Source: Nocardioides agariphilus (GTDB lineage: Bacteria; Actinomycetota; Actinomycetes; Propionibacteriales; Nocardioidaceae). Taken from it: a DNA stretch of 64,000 bases. The stretch is from positions 1 to 64,000 of the forward strand of contig NZ_JADKPO010000022.1 in assembly GCF_015352445.1 (NCBI RefSeq), read 5' to 3'. Below, piece by piece: positions 8,763 to 17,233 of the stretch; the stretch's first letter is position 1, and the number at the start of each line of letters is the position of its first letter. The position numbers were made by a program, and so were the translations under genes. The notes beneath the pieces are model-generated. The model was not told where the DNA came from. It ran no database searches and was given only the letters and a program-made list of their open reading frames with translations.

Positions 8763-9974
8763 CTATTGCAGCAAACCCGCCGCCGCGGCGAGCACCTCGT
8801 CGCGGCAGTCCTCGATCGTGCGACCGGTGGTGTCGATGCGCAACGCGGCGTCCTCCGGCTCCTCGTAGGGGGAGGAGATGCCGGTGAACTCCGGGATCTC
8901 GCCACGCCGGGCCTTGGCATACAGCCCCTTGCGGTCGCGCCGCTCGCACTCGGCCAGGGGGGTCGCGACGTGGACCAGGAAGAACGCCCCGCCGGCATGC
9001 TCGACCATTTCGCGCACCTGCTTGCGGGTCGCGTCGAACGGCGCGATCGGCGAGCAGACCGCCAGCCCGCCGTGCCGGGAGATCTCGGCGGCCACCCAGC
9101 CGATGCGGCGGATGTTGGTCTCGCGGTCCTCCTTGCTGAAGGTCAGTCCGGCGCTGAGGTGGCGGCGTACGACGTCGCCGTCGAGGCTGGTGACCGTCCG
9201 GTCGCCGATCTCGAGGATCTGGTCCATGACCGCCTGGGCGAGGGTGGACTTGCCGCTGCCGGAGAGTCCGGTGAAGAACAGCACCACGCCCTGCTCGCCA
9301 GGCCCTGGACGATCGGCGTCGACGATGCGGGCGATCTCGTCGGGCAGCGGAGCATCGGGGTCGGTCTCCGGCAGAGCGGCCACGGGATCGTCCGCGGCGT
9401 AGGCGCCGAGCACCTGGACGCCGAGGTCGTGGTCGGTCTGGGCATCGCCGTGGGAGGCGAGGGGTACGGCGACCACGAGGGCGTCGTCGAGCCGTGCGGC
9501 GGCCGCGAGACTCGCCCGGAGGAGCGCGACGGGGCTCAGGGCAGGGGTGCCGTGCCCGACGAGGGCGATCAGCACCACCCGACCGTCGAGGTCCGCCAAG
9601 AGGGCGAGCTCGTCGACGTCGAGAGCGTCGGTCACTGGCACGAACGTCGCGCCGGCGTGCTGCTCCCTCACCTGCGACGGAGTCAGGTAGAGCCGTCGAA
9701 AGGGGCCGTGCTGGGCGTGCGTGAGGACGGTGACCTCTCCCGTCGCCGTCACCCTCGCCAACGGCAGGCCCTCCGGGTCTACCAGCTCGACGTCGTGGCC
9801 CACCAGCTCGGCCGGCAGGGTGAGCGTCACGGGAGACCCAGGCTCGTTGAACCTGGTCGTCGGCGCGAAGGCTCCTGAGCTCAACAGCTCGAGGTCGTCG
9901 AGCTCACGGGGCGTGGGGTGGTACTGGACCACGGGCTGGGGCGCCGACACGGCGGCCATCTTGCCATTGCCCAT
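8763..9974 (-). CDS. cysC: APS kinase with a vestigial ATP-sulfurylase-like N-terminal half
   Basis: A 403-residue protein. Residues ~228-403 are an APS kinase: P-loop GLSGSGKST (236-244), then LDGDVVRRHL and CSPIAPFDATR, as in CysC. It phosphorylates APS to PAPS. Residues ~17-170 start like the PUA-like domain of ATP sulfurylase (LDDLELLSSGAFAPTTRF) but are short, and I see neither a QxRNP nor an HxGH catalytic motif, so this half is probably inactive or regulatory. Real APS synthesis would come from CysDN nearby. A second ATG (MAAVSAP) lies 15 bases downstream of the first and could be the start. Confidence 0.85.
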   Translation of the reverse strand: MGNGKMAAVSAPQPVVQYHPTPRELDDLELLSSGAFAPTTRFNEPGSPVTLTLPAELVGHDVELVDPEGLPLARVTATGEVTVLTHAQHGPFRRLYLTPSQVREQHAGATFVPVTDALDVDELALLADLDGRVVLIALVGHGTPALSPVALLRASLAAAARLDDALVVAVPLASHGDAQTDHDLGVQVLGAYAADDPVAALPETDPDAPLPDEIARIVDADRPGPGEQGVVLFFTGLSGSGKSTLAQAVMDQILEIGDRTVTSLDGDVVRRHLSAGLTFSKEDRETNIRRIGWVAAEISRHGGLAVCSPIAPFDATRKQVREMVEHAGGAFFLVHVATPLAECERRDRKGLYAKARRGEIPEFTGISSPYEEPEDAALRIDTTGRTIEDCRDEVLAAAAGLLQ

Positions 9975-10043
9975 GAACCGGATCGCCTCGTCAGGTGTCG
10001 TGGAGGTGGATCATCGAGAAGCGATGTCGTGAGGGTGAAGCCG

Positions 10044-10538
10044 ATGGGTGCAGAGGGCTACGTGCGCGAGGTGTACGACGCGTCGTACGTGCGCCTCGTG
10101 GTCCAGCTCCTCGCGCTGACGGGGGACCTGGCCGACGCCGAGGACGCGGTCCAGGAAGCGTTCGTGAAGGCACTCGGCCAAGGTGCGAGGTTCGCCCGGC
10201 TCGACAACCCCGAGGCCTGGCTGCGCACGGTCGCGCTGAACCACGTGCGGAACCGCTGGCGCCACCTCGACGTGGTGCGCAGGTTCCAGGCCAAGGTGCC
10301 GGGGCCGATGGCTGCGCACGAGATCGGACCCGAGCCCGTCGCCGTCGTGCAGGCCCTGGGGACGCTGGACCTCGCCCACCGGACCGTGGCCGTCCTCTTC
10401 TACCTCGCCGACCGATCGGTCGCCGACATCGCGAGCGAGCTCGGAGTGCCCATCGGCACCGTCAAGACCCGACTGGCGCGCAGCCGGCAGCTGCTCGCCC
10501 CGCTGCTGTCCGTGCCCGAGGAGGCCGACCATGTCTGA
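10044..10538 (+). CDS. ECF-type RNA polymerase sigma factor
   Basis: About 164 residues. Region 2 (VQLLALTGDLADAEDAVQEAF) covers about residues 15-75, and region 4 with its HTH (VADIASELGVPIGTVKTRLAR) covers about 120-150. Three starts are possible; ATG 10044 is chosen because an AGGG lies eight bases upstream (others are GTG 10029 and 10035). The stop overlaps the start of a single-pass membrane protein by eight bases, the usual arrangement for a sigma factor and its membrane-bound controller. What it senses is unknown. Confidence 0.9.
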   Translation: MGAEGYVREVYDASYVRLVVQLLALTGDLADAEDAVQEAFVKALGQGARFARLDNPEAWLRTVALNHVRNRWRHLDVVRRFQAKVPGPMAAHEIGPEPVAVVQALGTLDLAHRTVAVLFYLADRSVADIASELGVPIGTVKTRLARSRQLLAPLLSVPEEADHV

Positions 10539-11721
10539 TCTCGACCAGCTGCGAGAGCTCGGGCGGCAGCTGCCCAAGCCTGCTTTCGACGACCTGCTCG
10601 ACACGCAGCGGCGCCGCCGTCGGCAGGCGCGTGTGACGGGTGCCTCGACCCTGGCCGTGACGGCCGTCGTGGTCGCCGGCCTCCTCGGGTCGTCGGCGTG
10701 GACGGACCGGAGTGAGCCGCAGCCCTCCGGCCAGCCCTCGTCGACGACGAGCCCGACTCCCACGCCCGACGGGGGGCCGCAGGTTCCCGTTGGACAGCAG
10801 ACGATCGTGGCCGACGTCGGACCCGATGACGTGCGCGGCTTCGACGAGCTGGCGAGGCTGACCAGCTCGCAGTCCGAGCACGCAGGGGACACCCAGCTGA
10901 CCACAACAGTGGCGACGAGCAACGGGACCGCCTTCGTGGAGGTCTACTGCCGTGGCGGCCGCGACCTCTACTACTTCTACGACCGCGAGGACGGCGCCTC
11001 TGGCTACGGATCCTGCTCGCCCGACGCGGACACCACCTTGGCGCCCAGCAGTGACATCGGTGACGAGGTCGTCACAGACACAGCGGTGCCCCTCCGCATG
11101 CGGATGTGGCTCGCGCGCCCCTCGTCGGCGTACCTCGACTGCTTCCGGCAGGGCACGTCCGACTGCAACGCGGAGTACGGCGAGCCGCAGGCCGTGGTGG
11201 TCCCCGACGCGGAGTTCGGGTTCGCGGTCTACGAGCACCGTCCTGCTCCGGTCCTCCACCTGTTCGGCCGCGACTACGACGCGGTCAGCACGATCGGCGG
11301 ATCCGCGTGGCTGCTCGACCGGGCCGTGCTGGCCGCTCCCGGCGCGAGCACGCTCGTCGCCGAGCTGCCTGCGTCGGACCAGGCTCACCTCGTCGACACC
11401 TACCAGGCACCCAGCCCGCACTTCGACAAGTGCGTCGAGCAGAACCGAGACGAGCTGCCCGACTACGAGACGACGCAGAGCGCGGACTACTGGGCCGCCG
11501 TCGACGAGCTGTGCGGCGTGACGCTCGAGCTGGTGGTCGACCGGAGCACCGTCCCGCGCGACGGCTCCGAGCAGCGTGGTCACTTCACCGAGCTCGGCCA
11601 GCGGCTCTCACCCGGTGCCGCACACACGATCGAGGTGCGCGTCGTGCGCGGTGACCCGCGCAATGTCAGGTACGCACTCGTCGTCCGCACCGAGACCCCG
11701 CTGCCGTTGGGGCTGCGATGA
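10531..11721 (+). CDS. Single-pass membrane protein, candidate anti-sigma or sensor partner
   Basis: A 396-residue protein: a ~38-residue cytoplasmic end rich in arginine (RRRRRQAR), one hydrophobic segment at about 39-60, a Ser/Thr/Pro linker and a ~310-residue outer domain with several cysteines. There is no HxxxCxxC zinc anti-sigma motif. Because it overlaps the sigma gene by eight bases and sits where anti-sigma factors do, it may hold the sigma factor at the membrane through its short N-terminal tail. The outer domain was not recognised. Its stop overlaps the start of the lipoprotein gene. Confidence 0.65.
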   Translation: MSDLDQLRELGRQLPKPAFDDLLDTQRRRRRQARVTGASTLAVTAVVVAGLLGSSAWTDRSEPQPSGQPSSTTSPTPTPDGGPQVPVGQQTIVADVGPDDVRGFDELARLTSSQSEHAGDTQLTTTVATSNGTAFVEVYCRGGRDLYYFYDREDGASGYGSCSPDADTTLAPSSDIGDEVVTDTAVPLRMRMWLARPSSAYLDCFRQGTSDCNAEYGEPQAVVVPDAEFGFAVYEHRPAPVLHLFGRDYDAVSTIGGSAWLLDRAVLAAPGASTLVAELPASDQAHLVDTYQAPSPHFDKCVEQNRDELPDYETTQSADYWAAVDELCGVTLELVVDRSTVPRDGSEQRGHFTELGQRLSPGAAHTIEVRVVRGDPRNVRYALVVRTETPLPLGLR

Positions 11722-12335
11722 GGATCCCGGCTGTTCTGACCGTGCTGCTCTGCCTGGTGGCGACGGGCTGCGAGGACTCCCAGCCGGAAGCCTCCGCGTC
11801 CGTCACGAGCGGTGCCGGGTCCACCTCGACGCTGTCGTTCCTGGTGCAGCCCCGCATGCACCCCGTCGACGCGACGCTCGAGGTTGCCGACGGCTTCGAG
11901 GCCGAGGACACGTGGTACGTCGTCTCGGCGGATCACGGCGCCTTCCTCGGTCTCTGGACTGCCGACCAGGTCGATCGCGACGCGTGCCTCGTTCCGGACG
12001 ACGATCTGGTCACGCCCGGGCCGTCGGTCCAGGACCTCGCCGACGCGCTGGTGTCCCAGAAGGCGACTCGTTCCACGCAGCCCGAGGCGGTGGTGCTCGC
12101 CGGCTACGACGGGCTCTACCTCGAGCTGACCGGTCCGCCCGACCTGGGCGTCTGCGACGAGCGTCCGGGACTCGCCGACGAGCGGGGCATCTACGTCGAC
12201 GACCAGGTCGACCAGCTCTGGATCCTCGACGTCGACGGTCAGCGCCTCATCGTCGACTCGTCGTACGGACCCGACACGGCCGCGGACCTGCGAGACGCCC
12301 TGGGCGCCATGGTCGAGTCGCTCGAGATCAGTTGA
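11718..12335 (+). CDS. Predicted lipoprotein of the sigma-factor operon
   Basis: A 205-residue protein with a short signal peptide and lipobox (LVATGC, lipidated C18), so it should be anchored on the outer face of the membrane. The rest was not recognised; it includes a pair of cysteines (near DRDACL and LGVCDER) that could form a disulfide. The ATG overlaps the stop of the upstream membrane protein, making a three-gene unit of sigma factor, membrane protein and lipoprotein. It could be an envelope sensor or a target, but there is no direct evidence. Confidence 0.65.
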   Translation: MRIPAVLTVLLCLVATGCEDSQPEASASVTSGAGSTSTLSFLVQPRMHPVDATLEVADGFEAEDTWYVVSADHGAFLGLWTADQVDRDACLVPDDDLVTPGPSVQDLADALVSQKATRSTQPEAVVLAGYDGLYLELTGPPDLGVCDERPGLADERGIYVDDQVDQLWILDVDGQRLIVDSSYGPDTAADLRDALGAMVESLEIS

Positions 12336-12380
12336 GACGAGCTGCCGCGGGCTGGCACCCGCGGGCGCTACGGTCACCCG

Positions 12381-13661
12381 GTGACCGGACCCAGCCTGTC
12401 CGGTGCCGAGCTCCGGGTGCTCGACGCCCTGGACGAAGACGCATTGGTCGGCGACCTCGTCGACCTGATCCGCATCCCCAGCGTGACAGGCAGTGACGCC
12501 GAGTCCGACCTCCAGCACCGCGTCGCCGGCCGGCTCACCGGCCTCGGGTTCGACGTGGACGCCTGGCAGCTGGACCTGGCCTCGCTCGCCGACCATCCAG
12601 CGCACCCGGGCACGGAGGCGACGCGGACCGAGGGGTACGGCGTCGTCGGCAGCTTCGGGCCTGCCGGGATCCCGGCGCTGGTGCTCCAGGGCCATGTCGA
12701 CGTCGTGCCAACCGGCGACCTCGACAAGTGGCAGGACCGCGACCCCTGGAGCGGCCGCGTCCGCGGCGGCACCGTGCACGGACGGGGCGCCTGCGACATG
12801 AAGGCCGGAGTCGCCGTCAACCTCGCGGTGGCTCGTGCACTCGCGGTGGCCGGGGTGGTGCTGGAGAGGCCCTTCGCCGTGCACAGCGTGATCAGCGAGG
12901 AGGACGGCGGGCTCGGCGCGTTCGCCACCTTGCTGCGCGGACACGACGGCGAGGCCGCCGTCATCACCGAGCTGACCAGCGGCAAGGTCGTCGTGGCCAA
13001 CGCCGGTGCGCTGACCTTCCGGCTGCGCGTCGCCGGCCGCGCGGCCCACGGGAGCGCGCGGCTGTCCGGCCACAGCGCCCTCGATGCCTTCCTGCCCGTG
13101 TACGCCGCCCTCGCCGAGCTGGAGCGCGAGCGGAACGCGCGGCCCGACGCTCTCTTCGACGACAACCCGCTGCCGTACCCGATCTCGGTCGGCAAGGTAC
13201 GTGCGGGCGACTGGGCCAGCAGCGTCCCCGACCTGCTCGTCGCCGAGGGCCGCCTCGGCGTCCAGCTCGACGAGCCACCGGAGCAGGCGCGCGCGACGCT
13301 CGAGCGAGCCGTCACCGTCGCCTGCTCCCGCGACCCCTGGTTGGTCGATCACCCGGTGGAGGTGACCTGGCCCGGCGGGCAGTTCGCCAGCGGGCGTCTC
13401 GCGGCCGACCATCCGCTGGTCGCAGAGGTGCTGGCCGCCGTGCACGACACCGAGAGACGGCAGTCCTCGATCGGGGCCGCGCCGTACGGCAGCGACCTGC
13501 GTCTCTACCAGCACCTCGGCGGCATCGCGACCCTGCACTACGGACCCGGCGACGTCCGCTTCGCCCACGCCCCCAGGGAGCAGGTCGAGGTCGCCGAGCT
13601 GGTGCGCACCGCCCGCTCCCTCGCAGTCACCGCGGTACGGCGGTGCGGGGCGCACCTCTAG
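12381..13661 (+). CDS. M20-family metallopeptidase/deacetylase (ArgE/DapE type)
   Basis: A 426-residue di-zinc hydrolase. Visible metal and catalytic elements are GHVDVVPTGD (near 113), HGRGACDMKAG (near 133) and the ISEEDGG glutamate pair (near 173). A dimerisation insert follows (AGRAAHGSARLSG). Such enzymes remove acyl groups from amino acids or peptides. The closest look is ArgE/DapE/acetylornithine deacetylase, but substrate cannot be assigned. The GTG start follows the lipoprotein gene by 45 bases; whether it shares the promoter is unclear. Confidence 0.85.
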   Translation: MTGPSLSGAELRVLDALDEDALVGDLVDLIRIPSVTGSDAESDLQHRVAGRLTGLGFDVDAWQLDLASLADHPAHPGTEATRTEGYGVVGSFGPAGIPALVLQGHVDVVPTGDLDKWQDRDPWSGRVRGGTVHGRGACDMKAGVAVNLAVARALAVAGVVLERPFAVHSVISEEDGGLGAFATLLRGHDGEAAVITELTSGKVVVANAGALTFRLRVAGRAAHGSARLSGHSALDAFLPVYAALAELERERNARPDALFDDNPLPYPISVGKVRAGDWASSVPDLLVAEGRLGVQLDEPPEQARATLERAVTVACSRDPWLVDHPVEVTWPGGQFASGRLAADHPLVAEVLAAVHDTERRQSSIGAAPYGSDLRLYQHLGGIATLHYGPGDVRFAHAPREQVEVAELVRTARSLAVTAVRRCGAHL

Positions 13662-13786
13662 GTGGCGCCTCGTCGCGGATCACCTGGTCGATCGGGTAGC
13701 CGGACGCGATGAAGGGACCGCCGAGATGTCGGAGGATCCCATCCGCATGCTGGCCGCGATCCTCCGATTCGTTCGAGCGGAACGAG

Positions 13787-14500
13787 CTACTCGTCGCCGC
13801 GCAACGTGAACGACCGCAACCGGTCTCCGGCGAACCACAGCGAGAACGCGGTCACCACGAGTGACGCGAGCACGGCGTAGGTCAGGCCCGTGCCCGGGTC
13901 GTCGACCGCGGAGCTGACGGCGGAGGCGATCTCGCGACCCCACGCGCCGATGGCGAGCCACTTGATGCCGCTGAGCAGCCCGCCCAGCAGGCCTTCCCAC
14001 AACAGCACGAACAGCAGCCCCGCGACCACGGCATGACGGGTGAGAGCGGCAAGGGCGAGGAAGAGTGCGGCGTACGTCGTGCCGGCGACCGCGCCGCCCA
14101 CGGCCCAGGCCAGCGCCTTGCTGGGCGCGTCGGCCTGGAGGATCAGGCCGGCGAGGAAGAGGGGGACGGCGCCCAGGGCCATGGTGGCCAGCCACGCGAC
14201 GGCGTACTTGCTGAGGGCGACGACCCGACGAGGTACGGGCTTGGCGATCAGGTAGACGATCGAGCCGTCGTCGACCTCGGGACCGAGCACCGCTGATGCG
14301 GCGAGCAGCGCGACGAGGGGGAGGGCGAGCGTGAAGCCGACCGCGTTGACGATCTCGTACCCCGTGCCGGACTCGGTGAGGGCGCGTACGACGATCGCCA
14401 GCGCGACCACGACAGCGGGGATGAGCGCGAGGACGAGCCCACGTCGTCGGCCCAGCAGGGCCTGGGCGGACAGCCGCAGGATGGTCGCGTTCAAGGTCAC
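13787..14500 (-). CDS. ABC transporter permease (ABC-2 type), second pair
   Basis: A 237-residue membrane protein with about six hydrophobic helices and a PVPRRVVALSKY loop typical of ABC-2 type permeases. The GTG start at 14500 overlaps the stop of the ATPase gene (GTGA), so the two are coupled. It ends a four-gene leftward operon of ATPase, permease, ATPase, permease. The substrate is unknown. The 125 bases between it and the M20 gene contain nothing I recognise. Confidence 0.85.
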   Translation of the reverse strand: MTLNATILRLSAQALLGRRRGLVLALIPAVVVALAIVVRALTESGTGYEIVNAVGFTLALPLVALLAASAVLGPEVDDGSIVYLIAKPVPRRVVALSKYAVAWLATMALGAVPLFLAGLILQADAPSKALAWAVGGAVAGTTYAALFLALAALTRHAVVAGLLFVLLWEGLLGGLLSGIKWLAIGAWGREIASAVSSAVDDPGTGLTYAVLASLVVTAFSLWFAGDRLRSFTLRGDE

Positions 14501-15423
14501 CGCCCCACCAGGTAGGCGAAGACGCTCTCGAGCGACTCGTCGGTCGGCGACAGCTCGATCAGGCGGACGCCCGCGTCGTGGGAGACCCGCGGCAGGCGGT
14601 GAGCGAAGCCGCCGAGGTCGCTGACCGAGACGTCGACGCCACCTCGGCCGGCGACGACGGGGCGCAGGCTGACGGCGACGACGGAGGGCTCGGCGATGAG
14701 CGCGCTGGCCAGGCGGCGGTCGTCGCTGCTGACCACGACGTACTGCACGGGCCGGTCGGTCATCAGCCGGCGGATCTCGCCGAAGTCGCCCGAGGCGGCA
14801 TGCCGGCCCGAGACCACGACCTCGATCTGGCGGGCGACCTGTTCGACCTCCTCGAGGATGTGGGAGCTGAACAGCACGGTCCGCCCCTCGGCGCCGAACC
14901 GCTGCAGCAGGGCCATGAGGTGCAGACGCTGGCGCGGGTCGACGCCGTTGAACGGTTCGTCGAGCAGCAGCACGCCCGGGTCGTGCACGAGGGCGGAGGC
15001 GAGCTTGACCCGCTGCCGCATGCCCTTGGAGTACGTGCCTATCCGGCGGGCGGCTGGCTCGACCATGTCGACGATCTCCAGCGCACGCTGGGCTGCTGCA
15101 CCCGGATCGGGCAGCCCGTGGAGCTCGGCGTTGGCGATCACGAACTGGTGACCGGTGAGGTAGCCGAAGCTGATCTCGCGCTCGGGGACCAGCCCGATCG
15201 TGCGGTAGACCTCGGTGTTGCGCCAGATCGGGGTGCCGTCGAGGGTGACGCTTCCGGCCGACGGCGACAAGAAGCCCGACATCAGGGCGATCAATGTGCT
15301 CTTGCCCGCACCGTTGGGGCCGAGCAGACCGGTGACGCCAGGGCCGATCGTCATGGTGATGCCGTTGACGGCGACGACGTTGCCGTACCACCGGCTGACG
15401 GCATCGAGACTGATGGTGGCCAC
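14497..15423 (-). CDS. ABC transporter ATP-binding protein, second pair
   Basis: A 308-residue ATPase: Walker A GPNGAGKST (about residues 36-44), signature YSKGMRQRVK, Walker B VLLLDEPFNGVDP and an H-loop (SSHILEE), followed by a ~80-residue C-terminal extension common in ABC-2 drug or lantibiotic exporters. The start is GTG 15423, two bases after the stop of the previous permease. Its likely partner is the permease at 13787-14500. Confidence 0.9.
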   Translation of the reverse strand: MATISLDAVSRWYGNVVAVNGITMTIGPGVTGLLGPNGAGKSTLIALMSGFLSPSAGSVTLDGTPIWRNTEVYRTIGLVPEREISFGYLTGHQFVIANAELHGLPDPGAAAQRALEIVDMVEPAARRIGTYSKGMRQRVKLASALVHDPGVLLLDEPFNGVDPRQRLHLMALLQRFGAEGRTVLFSSHILEEVEQVARQIEVVVSGRHAASGDFGEIRRLMTDRPVQYVVVSSDDRRLASALIAEPSVVAVSLRPVVAGRGGVDVSVSDLGGFAHRLPRVSHDAGVRLIELSPTDESLESVFAYLVGR

Positions 15424-15425
15424 GG

Positions 15426-16319
15426 CTACCGTCCAGCGATCCGGCGGTAGCGGAGCAGGAGCAGCGCGAACAAGACGATCGCCACGAGCACCATCACGAC
15501 GAAGTACGTCGCCGACATCGCGCCGGAGCCCCGCGGCAGGACGAACTCCTCGTCGGTCCATGCGGTCGTGGCGCCGCGCAGCAGGGAGTACGGCGAGAAC
15601 AGGCCCGCCACCTCGCCGACCCGCAGCTCGCCCTGGTCCCGGGCGATGCCCTGGACGGCGGTCACGACCCCGTTGCCCAGCAGGAGCACGACGATGGTGG
15701 ACACGATCGCGAAGCCCCTGCGCAACGAGATGGAGGCGATCAGGCCGCCGACACCGGTGAGCATCAAGGCCAGGAGGCCGGCCAGCACGACCGCCTTGGC
15801 GGCGTCGCGCGTCTGCTCGCCGAAGTCGAGCTCCGCCAGGACCGCTCCGACGTACAGAGCGATGACCGGCACGAGCAGGAAGACCAGCGTCGCGGCGAGC
15901 AGCGAGGCCCACCGGGCGGCGGCGTAGGCGGCCGAAGACAGTGGTCTGGCCAGGTAGAGCGCGATCGACCCGTGGCGCAGGTCGCGCGAGAACAGCACCG
16001 GTGCCTGGGCCGCCACGAAGATGCTCAGCAGGATCTGGGTGGCCGAGGCGTAGCGCGCGTAGGCCAGCGGCAGCTCGTTGAGGTTGAACAGGGTCATCGC
16101 GCCCACGATGATCACTGCCGGCAGCAGGTTGATCACCAGCAGCAGGAACGGCAGCACCTTCGACTTGTTGGAGCGTCCCAGCCCGAAGGCGTTGCGGAAT
16201 CCGCTGACGAAGAGCGCGAGCGCGATGTGGCGGCCGGTCTGCCTCGGGCCGTCATAGGGGCGGTAGCCGAGGTCGTGGATGACGCCGGTGGGCGGGGTCT
16301 CAGGCATCGGCTCAGGCAT
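15426..16319 (-). CDS. ABC transporter permease (ABC-2 type), first pair
   Basis: A 297-residue membrane protein: a cytosolic start (VIHDLGYRPYDGPR, common in this permease group), then about six hydrophobic helices. Two ATGs are in frame (16319 and 16307) inside a repeated ATGCCTGAG; the first overlaps the ATPase stop by eight bases. It probably pairs with the ATPase at 16312-17229. The phrase LFSRDLRHGSIALYLARP resembles gliding-motility or copper-type ABC-2 permeases, but the cargo is unknown. Confidence 0.85.
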   Translation of the reverse strand: MPEPMPETPPTGVIHDLGYRPYDGPRQTGRHIALALFVSGFRNAFGLGRSNKSKVLPFLLLVINLLPAVIIVGAMTLFNLNELPLAYARYASATQILLSIFVAAQAPVLFSRDLRHGSIALYLARPLSSAAYAAARWASLLAATLVFLLVPVIALYVGAVLAELDFGEQTRDAAKAVVLAGLLALMLTGVGGLIASISLRRGFAIVSTIVVLLLGNGVVTAVQGIARDQGELRVGEVAGLFSPYSLLRGATTAWTDEEFVLPRGSGAMSATYFVVMVLVAIVLFALLLLRYRRIAGR

Positions 16320-17229
16320 CGGCGAACACGTCCTCGATGCGCCGGTGGTCGGCCTGGATCCGCACGAGCCCGAGCCCCAGCTCGAGAGCCGTGTCGCGCA
16401 CGAGGTCGTGGACGTCGACCGTCAGGTCGGGTGCCGGCTCGAGGGCGAGCAGTCCACCGCGGCGCTGCACGGGCACTCCGGCGGCCAGGAGCGCCTGGCC
16501 CATGCGTGCCTGGGCGTCGTCGCCGAGCACCTCCACGAGCAGGGTGCCGGTGACGTCGAGGAACTCGCTGGTCTCCGAGGCTCGCAGCAGCCGACCACTG
16601 TCGAGGATCACCACGTGGTCGCTGACCCGCTCGAGCTCGCCGAGCAGGTGCGAGGTGACCAGCACCGAGATGCCGAAGTCGTGCCCGACCCGCTGGACCA
16701 GCCCGAGCATGTCGTCGCGGGCCGCCGGGTCGAGGCCGTTGGTGGGCTCGTCGAGGAGCACCAGCCGCGGGTCGTGGACGATGGCCTGCGCGAGCTTGGC
16801 CCGCTGCTTCATGCCCGTCGAGTAGCCGCCCATCGGACGGTACCTCTCCTCGGCCAGCCCCACGTGGCGCAGTACTTCGGCGGCTCGCTCGCGGGCGGCG
16901 ACGCGCGGCAGCCCGGACATCATGCCGAGGTGCACCACGAAGTCGCTGGCGCTCACGTCGGGCGGCAGGCAGTCGTGCTCGGGCAGGTAGCCGACGCGGG
17001 CCCTGATGGCCGGGGCGTCGGCGGCGAGGTCGAGGCCGAGCACGCTGGCGGTGCCGGAGGTCGGTGCGACGAGGCCGAGCAGGATCTTGATGAGCGTGGA
17101 CTTGCCAGCGCCGTTGGCACCCACGAGGCCGGTGATGCCGGGCGCGATGTCGATGGTCAGGTCGTCGAGCGCGAGGACGGCACCGTAGTCCTTGGTCAGA
17201 CCCGCTGTCTGGATGACCCCCGGCTGCAC
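16312..17229 (-). CDS. ABC transporter ATP-binding protein, first pair
   Basis: A 305-residue ATPase with Walker A GANGAGKST, signature YSTGMKQRAKL, Walker B VLLDEPTNGLDP and H-loop TSHLL. The GTG start at 17229 is four bases from the stop of the glycosyltransferase upstream on the same strand, so all five genes may share one transcript. The two ATPases of the operon are clearly related in layout, suggesting duplication of an ATPase-permease unit or a heteromeric transporter. Confidence 0.9.
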   Translation of the reverse strand: MQPGVIQTAGLTKDYGAVLALDDLTIDIAPGITGLVGANGAGKSTLIKILLGLVAPTSGTASVLGLDLAADAPAIRARVGYLPEHDCLPPDVSASDFVVHLGMMSGLPRVAARERAAEVLRHVGLAEERYRPMGGYSTGMKQRAKLAQAIVHDPRLVLLDEPTNGLDPAARDDMLGLVQRVGHDFGISVLVTSHLLGELERVSDHVVILDSGRLLRASETSEFLDVTGTLLVEVLGDDAQARMGQALLAAGVPVQRRGGLLALEPAPDLTVDVHDLVRDTALELGLGLVRIQADHRRIEDVFADA

Positions 17230-17233
17230 ACGG

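Noticed and set aside
11580-13655. Long minus-strand open frame (about 690 codons) opposite the lipoprotein and M20 genes
   Set aside because: The M20 metal motifs and lipobox are on the plus strand; this frame is a shadow.
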